A stretch of 44,428 nucleotides of DNA from assembly GCA_017961115.1 (NCBI GenBank), contig JAGCXX010000200.1, forward strand, positions 1 to 44,428, given 5' to 3'. Source of the stretch: Prevotella sp. GTDB taxonomy: Bacteria; Bacteroidota; Bacteroidia; Bacteroidales; Bacteroidaceae. A program made the position numbers and the translations under genes. The notes under the pieces are model-generated. The model had not been told where the DNA came from. It did no database searches and saw nothing but the letters and a program-made list of their open reading frames with translations. Within the stretch, counting starts at the first letter, position 1; each line of letters begins with the position of its first letter. This document shows positions 40,778 through 44,428 of the stretch, piece after piece.

Positions 40778-41658
40778 TGTGGACCAAACCATGGACACTC
40801 CGTGAAGGCTTCATCATCTGTTGTGGCCTGGTAGTGGCAGGACTGATGCTCGAACTGAGTGTCGGCCCTGTCGTTTGGGATTTGTTTGCCTGGCCTGCCA
40901 ATGTCATCGTGCTCGCTGGCCTTATCGTGCTGTGCGTCGGCATGTACCTGCTTCGTCGATGGGTGTATGCCTTCCGTTTTCTAAGCACCTATCGCGCGGC
41001 GGTGCCGGCGCTTCTCTTTGCGGTGGCCCTCACTATCATCATGGGCCTCACCCGTCAGACCGTCAACGGAGCCTGGATATACAATATGCTTTCTTTCTGG
41101 CCTTTTGTGCTGGTGTATATCTATATCACCGTCATACTCTTCCAGGTCATCATCCACCATATCCTGCATTTCCGCTGGTGGCGCGACATCCCGTTCCTGC
41201 TCAACCACCTTGGCCTCTTCATTGCTATCACCACAGCCACTCTTGGCAACGCTGACATGCAACGCCTGAAGATGATCACTGCCATCGGAGAACCAGAATG
41301 GCGTGCCCTCAGCCATGACGGCTTGGTCAAGGAACTTCCCCTCGCCATCGAACTGAAACGATTCATCATGGAGGAGTATGACGACGGTACCCCCAAACGC
41401 TTCGCCTCTGAAGTGCAAATTCTGACCAAAACGGGCAAAAAAATCCAAGCCACTGTCGATGTGAACAAACCTATCGAGGTGGAGGGATGGAAAATCTATC
41501 AATATGGATATGACACGGCGATGGGCCGTATGAGCAACATCAGCATTCTGGAACTGGTGAGTGACCCTTGGTTGCCAGCGGTCTACACCGGCATCTACAT
41601 GATGCTGGCTGGCGCAGTATGTATGTTTGTCTTAGGAGTAAGGAGGAGAAAGTCATGA
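40777..41658 (+). CDS. ResB/Ccs1-like cytochrome c biogenesis protein
   Basis: About 293 residues from ATG 40777 (MWTKPWTLREG), chosen for the TGATG overlap with nrfA. It has five or so TM helices in the first half, with 'FLLNHLGLFIAITTATLG' carrying the conserved His. A periplasmic domain follows with the ResB-type 'VNKPIEVEGWKIYQYGYD' near residue 230, then a last helix (about 260-285). With CcsA it forms the System II heme-delivery and ligation complex that attaches heme to CxxCH cytochromes. It is shorter than typical ResB, as is usual for nrf-linked members in Bacteroidetes. Confidence 0.85.
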   Translation: MWTKPWTLREGFIICCGLVVAGLMLELSVGPVVWDLFAWPANVIVLAGLIVLCVGMYLLRRWVYAFRFLSTYRAAVPALLFAVALTIIMGLTRQTVNGAWIYNMLSFWPFVLVYIYITVILFQVIIHHILHFRWWRDIPFLLNHLGLFIAITTATLGNADMQRLKMITAIGEPEWRALSHDGLVKELPLAIELKRFIMEEYDDGTPKRFASEVQILTKTGKKIQATVDVNKPIEVEGWKIYQYGYDTAMGRMSNISILELVSDPWLPAVYTGIYMMLAGAVCMFVLGVRRRKS

Positions 41659-42440
41659 GTTGGGACCAATTCATCTATTTCGCTTTCGCGGCGCTGTTGC
41701 TGTGGGCAGCGGGTGCCGTCGGAGCGTGGAAAGAAAAGAGCCGCACCGCTTTTCTTTTCACTGCAGCCGGTCTGGCCGTGTTTTTCTGCTACATTCTTCT
41801 CATGTGGGTCTCCTTGGAACGCCCACCACTCCGCACCATGGGTGAGACCCGACTGTGGTATTCTTTTTTCCTGCCATTGGCAGGTCTCATGGTCTATAGC
41901 CGGTGGAAATACAAGTGGATTCTCACTTTCTCAACCATCCTGGCCACCGTCTTCATCTGCGTCAACCTCTTCAAACCAGAGATTCATTCCAAGACGCTGA
42001 TGCCCGCACTGCAAAGCCCATGGTTTGCTCCTCACGTCATCGTCTATATGTTTGCCTATGCCCTCCTCGGTGCCGCCACCGTCATGGCGCTCTATCTGCT
42101 GTTTTTCAAAAAAGGGCAACCGACAGACGAGGAAATGGAAATCACAGACAACTTGGTGTATGTAGGACTGGCGTTTATGACCATCGGCATGCTTTTCGGT
42201 GCCTTGTGGGCCAAAGAGGCCTGGGGACACTACTGGTCGTGGGACCCTAAGGAGACATGGGCAGCCATCACCTGGTTTGCCTATTTAGCCTACATCCACT
42301 ACCGGCTGATGCCCCACCACCGTCAGCGTCTGTCGCTCTGGATGCTCATCGTCGCTTTCATTCAGCTCCAGATGTGTTGGTGGGGCATCAAATACTTACC
42401 ATCCGCACAGGGCAGCAGCGTCCATACCTATAGCGTCTGA
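41655..42440 (+). CDS. ccsA: CcsA-type cytochrome c biogenesis protein (heme handling)
   Basis: A 261-residue membrane protein from ATG 41655 (MSWDQFIYF), which overlaps the upstream stop by four bases (ATGA). The tryptophan-rich WWD heme-binding motif 'WGHYWSWDPKETWAAITW' is complete (about 188-205). Flanking His residues occur at 'PHVIVYMF' and in the last periplasmic loop. There are about eight TM helices. With the ResB-like partner it loads heme onto NrfH and NrfA, and perhaps onto the CxxCH lipoprotein elsewhere in this window. It is last in the operon and is followed by a hairpin terminator. Confidence 0.92.
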   Translation: MSWDQFIYFAFAALLLWAAGAVGAWKEKSRTAFLFTAAGLAVFFCYILLMWVSLERPPLRTMGETRLWYSFFLPLAGLMVYSRWKYKWILTFSTILATVFICVNLFKPEIHSKTLMPALQSPWFAPHVIVYMFAYALLGAATVMALYLLFFKKGQPTDEEMEITDNLVYVGLAFMTIGMLFGALWAKEAWGHYWSWDPKETWAAITWFAYLAYIHYRLMPHHRQRLSLWMLIVAFIQLQMCWWGIKYLPSAQGSSVHTYSV

Positions 42441-42485
42441 CGCAAAGGCCCATTGATGTTCAAGGTGCCATCTTTGGAACAACAA

Positions 42486-42513
42486 AAAAGGAGTCCTTTT
42501 CAGGGCTCCTTTT
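42486..42513. terminator. Bidirectional terminator between ccsA and fumarase
   Basis: AAAAGGAGTCC (42486-42496) and GGGCTCCTTTT (42503-42513) form an 11-bp stem (one G-T pair) with a 6-base loop. A-runs and T-runs lie on both sides, so it can end the nrf operon (+) and the fumarase transcript (-). Confidence 0.88.
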
Positions 42514-42532
42514 CAATCATTAGTTAAGTTCT

Positions 42533-44185
42533 TTACTTTTTGCAGCAGGGTGTCCAGGGCTTGAGTTGCTTGAAGAAATCATTGCCCTTGTCGTCGACGA
42601 GGATGAAGGCGGGGAAGTCCTCCACTTCGATTTTCCATATTGCCTCCATGCCCAGTTCGGGATACTCCACGCACTCGATGGAGCGGATGCTCGACTGTGA
42701 GAGAACAGCAGCCACACCGCCGATGGAACCCAGGTAGAATCCACCGTGCTTCTGGCAGGCATCGGTGACGACCTGTCCGCGGTTGCCCTTGGCAATCATC
42801 ACAAGTGATGCGCCGTGATCCTGGAACTCATCCACATACGGGTCCATACGGTTGGCAGTGGTGGGACCCATCGAACCACAGGGATAGCCCTCCGGAGTCT
42901 TCGCCGGACCAGCATAGAGGATGGGATGGTCCTTGAAGTAGGCAGGCATCTCCTCGCCGGCGTCAAGGCGAGCCTTGAGTTTGGCGTGGGCGATGTCGCG
43001 GGCCACGATGATGGTGCCCTTCAGGTTGACGCGTGTGGAGACGGGATATTTGGTGAGTTCGGCCCTGACGGCGTCGATGCCCTTGTCAAGGTCGATGACG
43101 ATGCCTTGTCCGCCCTCACCGGGATTGCGATACTCCTCGGGGATGAGTTCGGTGGGGTTGTCATCCATCTTCTCCAACCAGATGCCGTCGGCATTGATTT
43201 TCGCCTTGATGTTGCGGTCGGCGGAGCAGGACACACCCATGCCGATGGGGCAGGAGGCACCATGGCGTGGCAGTCGGACGACACGGATGTCGTGTGCCAG
43301 GTGCTTGCCGCCAAACTGTGCGCCGAGACCGATTTTCTGTGCCTCGACAAGCAGTTTCTTCTCCAGTTCGACGTCACGGAAGGCACGTCCCGTCTCATCG
43401 CCTGTGGTGGGCAGTCCGTCGTAATACTTGATGCTGGCGAGTTTCACGGTGAGCAGGTTTTTCTCCGCCGATGTGCCGCCGATGACGAAGGCGATGTGGT
43501 AGGGCGGACATGCCGCTGTACCCAATGACTTCATCTTCTCTACGAGGAACGGCAGCAGCGTGCCCTCGTTTTGGATGGTTGCCTTGGTCATGGGATAGAA
43601 ATAGGTCTTGTTGGCGGAACCGCCACCTTTTGCCACCATGACGAAGCGGTATTCCATGCCCTCGCAAGCCTCGATGTCGATTTGGGCAGGCAGGTTGCAG
43701 CGGGTGTTGACCTCATCATACATATTGAGCGGAGCATTCTGCGAGTAGCGGAGGTTGTCCTCTGTGAACGTGTTGTAGACGCCGAGGCTGAGTGCCTCCT
43801 CGTCCTCGAAACCTGTCCATACCTGCTGACCTTTCTCTCCGTGGATGATGGCGGTGCCGGTGTCCTGGCAGAACGGCAGGATGCCTTTGCAAGCCACCTC
43901 GGCATTGCGAAGGAACTGCAGGGCCACGTATTTGTCGTTGTCACTTGCCTCAGGGTCGTTGAGCACGGCTGCCACTTGTAGGTTGTGCTCACGGCGCAGC
44001 ATGAACTCCACGTCGTGGAATGCCTGCTGGGCAAGCAGGGTGAGGGCCTCGCGGCTCACCTTGAGGATGGGATGTCCCTCAAAGTCGCCCACGCTGACGC
44101 CCTCGCGTGTGAGCAGGCGGTACTCGGTTTTGTCCTCGCCCAACTGGAACATGGGCGCATACTTGAATTCAGGTGTTTTTGCCAT
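42533..44185 (-). CDS. fumB: Class I fumarate hydratase (iron-sulfur)
   Basis: A 550-residue class I fumarase that interconverts fumarate and malate using a [4Fe-4S] cluster. It carries both the alpha-type N-terminal domain ('[16 protein letters not shown]', cluster Cys106) and the C-terminal beta-type domain. The other cluster cysteines are in '[16 protein letters not shown]', and the '[17 protein letters not shown]' motif is present in the beta domain. The full length matches the single-chain FumA/FumB type. In anaerobic Bacteroidales it works in the reductive branch from malate to succinate. It is alone on this strand, with a 9-bp tandem repeat upstream. Residues 62-87 have a second, similar copy in the next gene (44350-44427). 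Confidence 0.95.
   Translation of the reverse strand: MAKTPEFKYAPMFQLGEDKTEYRLLTREGVSVGDFEGHPILKVSREALTLLAQQAFHDVEFMLRREHNLQVAAVLNDPEASDNDKYVALQFLRNAEVACKGILPFCQDTGTAIIHGEKGQQVWTGFEDEEALSLGVYNTFTEDNLRYSQNAPLNMYDEVNTRCNLPAQIDIEACEGMEYRFVMVAKGGGSANKTYFYPMTKATIQNEGTLLPFLVEKMKSLGTAACPPYHIAFVIGGTSAEKNLLTVKLASIKYYDGLPTTGDETGRAFRDVELEKKLLVEAQKIGLGAQFGGKHLAHDIRVVRLPRHGASCPIGMGVSCSADRNIKAKINADGIWLEKMDDNPTELIPEEYRNPGEGGQGIVIDLDKGIDAVRAELTKYPVSTRVNLKGTIIVARDIAHAKLKARLDAGEEMPAYFKDHPILYAGPAKTPEGYPCGSMGPTTANRMDPYVDEFQDHGASLVMIAKGNRGQVVTDACQKHGGFYLGSIGGVAAVLSQSSIRSIECVEYPELGMEAIWKIEVEDFPAFILVDDKGNDFFKQLKPWTPCCKK
43925..44002 (-). repeat. 78-base segment duplicated at 44350-44427
   Basis: The fumarase codons for residues 62-87 align without gaps to 44350-44427 in the next gene on the same strand. 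At the protein level about 20 of 26 positions match by eye. Outside this segment the two genes do not resemble each other. Confidence 0.65.
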
Positions 44186-44219
44186 AATAGTTTTTGGTTT
44201 AAAAAGGTGGAGTATTTTT

Positions 44220-44255
44220 TCTAGATAGTCTAGATAGTCGAGATTTTCTAGAGAT
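44220..44255 (-). repeat. 9-bp tandem repeat, core TCTAGA (four units)
   Basis: Four 9-base units (TCTAGATAG twice, TCGAGATTT, TCTAGAGAT) lie in the gap between fumarase and the next gene. TCTAGA is palindromic. Period and layout match the CCGG-type and GTCGGAC-type repeats elsewhere in the window. Confidence 0.75.
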
Positions 44256-44256
44256 T

Positions 44257-44428
44257 TTAATATCCAAAGATATCCTCTGTGGTGAGGCGGCGGATGGGGC
44301 CGATTTTGCCGAGGGCCTCCATGTCGAGTTCTTTCTCGTCGCCGAGGATGACATACTTGTCGTTCTCACTGGCTTCGGGATCCTTGAGAATCTTTGCCAC
44401 CTGTTCGTTGTGGGTGCGGCGCAGCATG
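44257..44428 (-). CDS. 3' end of a gene (partial), M16 peptidase-like tail joined to a fumarase-like segment
   Basis: Only the last ~57 codons are in the window; the rest lies beyond the right edge. The final residues '[18 protein letters not shown]' and '...LTTEDIFGY' look like the end of M16 (insulinase-type) zinc peptidases of Prevotella, where 'V.GD...L...L...GP' precedes the C-terminus. The preceding 26 residues ('[18 protein letters not shown]', then 'ASENDKYV') are instead closely similar to residues 62-87 of the adjacent fumarase, and the DNA also aligns. The gene is therefore either a chimera or a family whose tail naturally carries this segment. Confidence 0.55.
   Translation of the reverse strand, partial: MLRRTHNEQVAKILKDPEASENDKYVILGDEKELDMEALGKIGPIRRLTTEDIFGY

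Overview
The window looks like a chromosomal segment from a Bacteroidales bacterium, most likely a Prevotella-type organism. Three things point there. Promoter elements of the Bacteroidetes form (TAnnTTTG near -7) lie before many genes. Family content is Bacteroidetes-typical: DUF5686 proteins, Wzi-like proteins, DUF4878 lipoproteins, GxxIK-type HTH regulators and small 'LAGS' peptides. Intergenic DNA is AT-rich while coding DNA is richer in G+C. No rRNA, tRNA or CRISPR array was recognised.

Layout. (1) 19-8902, minus strand: an exopolysaccharide/capsule operon running sugar transferase -> SLBB/Wza exporter -> two Wzz-type chain-length proteins -> Wzy-type polymerase -> WecA/MraY-like transferase, then a lipoprotein and a six-TM protein. 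(2) 9087-14222, plus: a three-gene unit of a DUF6057 membrane protein, a CxxCH-containing TolB-like lipoprotein and a Wzi-family outer-membrane protein. It is studded with 9-bp-period tandem repeats. (3) 14264-16790, minus: PgpA-like phosphatase, GtrA, CDP-alcohol phosphotransferase and AUR1-like PAP2 enzyme, read here as an inositol-phospholipid/inositol-sphingolipid pathway. (4) 17027-22150, plus: a tandem pair of DUF5686 proteins. (5) 22257-28076: housekeeping and small accessory genes (thioesterase, NhaD antiporter, RSH-like HD hydrolase, DUF4878 lipoprotein, coiled-coil protein, phosphoesterase). (6) 28291-33355: a small peptide of a Prevotella-type family, a PurF paralogue without its glutaminase nucleophile, an SH3 lipoprotein, a zinc-ribbon/LysM membrane protein with a GrpE-like protein, lipoproteins and a small HTH repressor with a palindrome over its promoter. 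(7) 33650-35095: a solitary P22-type phage portal gene, followed by a GC-rich structured intergenic element. (8) 35261-42440: a Crp/Fnr regulator co-transcribed with an unusual TM-Rossmann-Rossmann-RyR-like protein, divergent from a nrfH-nrfA-resB-ccsA operon for nitrite ammonification. (9) 42533-44428: class I fumarase and the 3' end of another gene that carries a fragment similar to fumarase.

How parts fit. The nrf operon brings its own System II cytochrome c assembly genes, which could also serve the CxxCH lipoprotein of region 2. Regions 1 and 2 lie back to back with promoters facing apart, and both concern surface polysaccharide (export machinery on one side, a Wzi-type surface protein on the other). 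The strongest candidates for undescribed biology are the TM-Rossmann-RyR protein, the isolated portal gene with its structured 3' region, the glutaminase-dead PurF paralogue, the DUF6057/CxxCH/Wzi trio, and a family of 9-bp tandem repeats with a different palindromic core at each locus.
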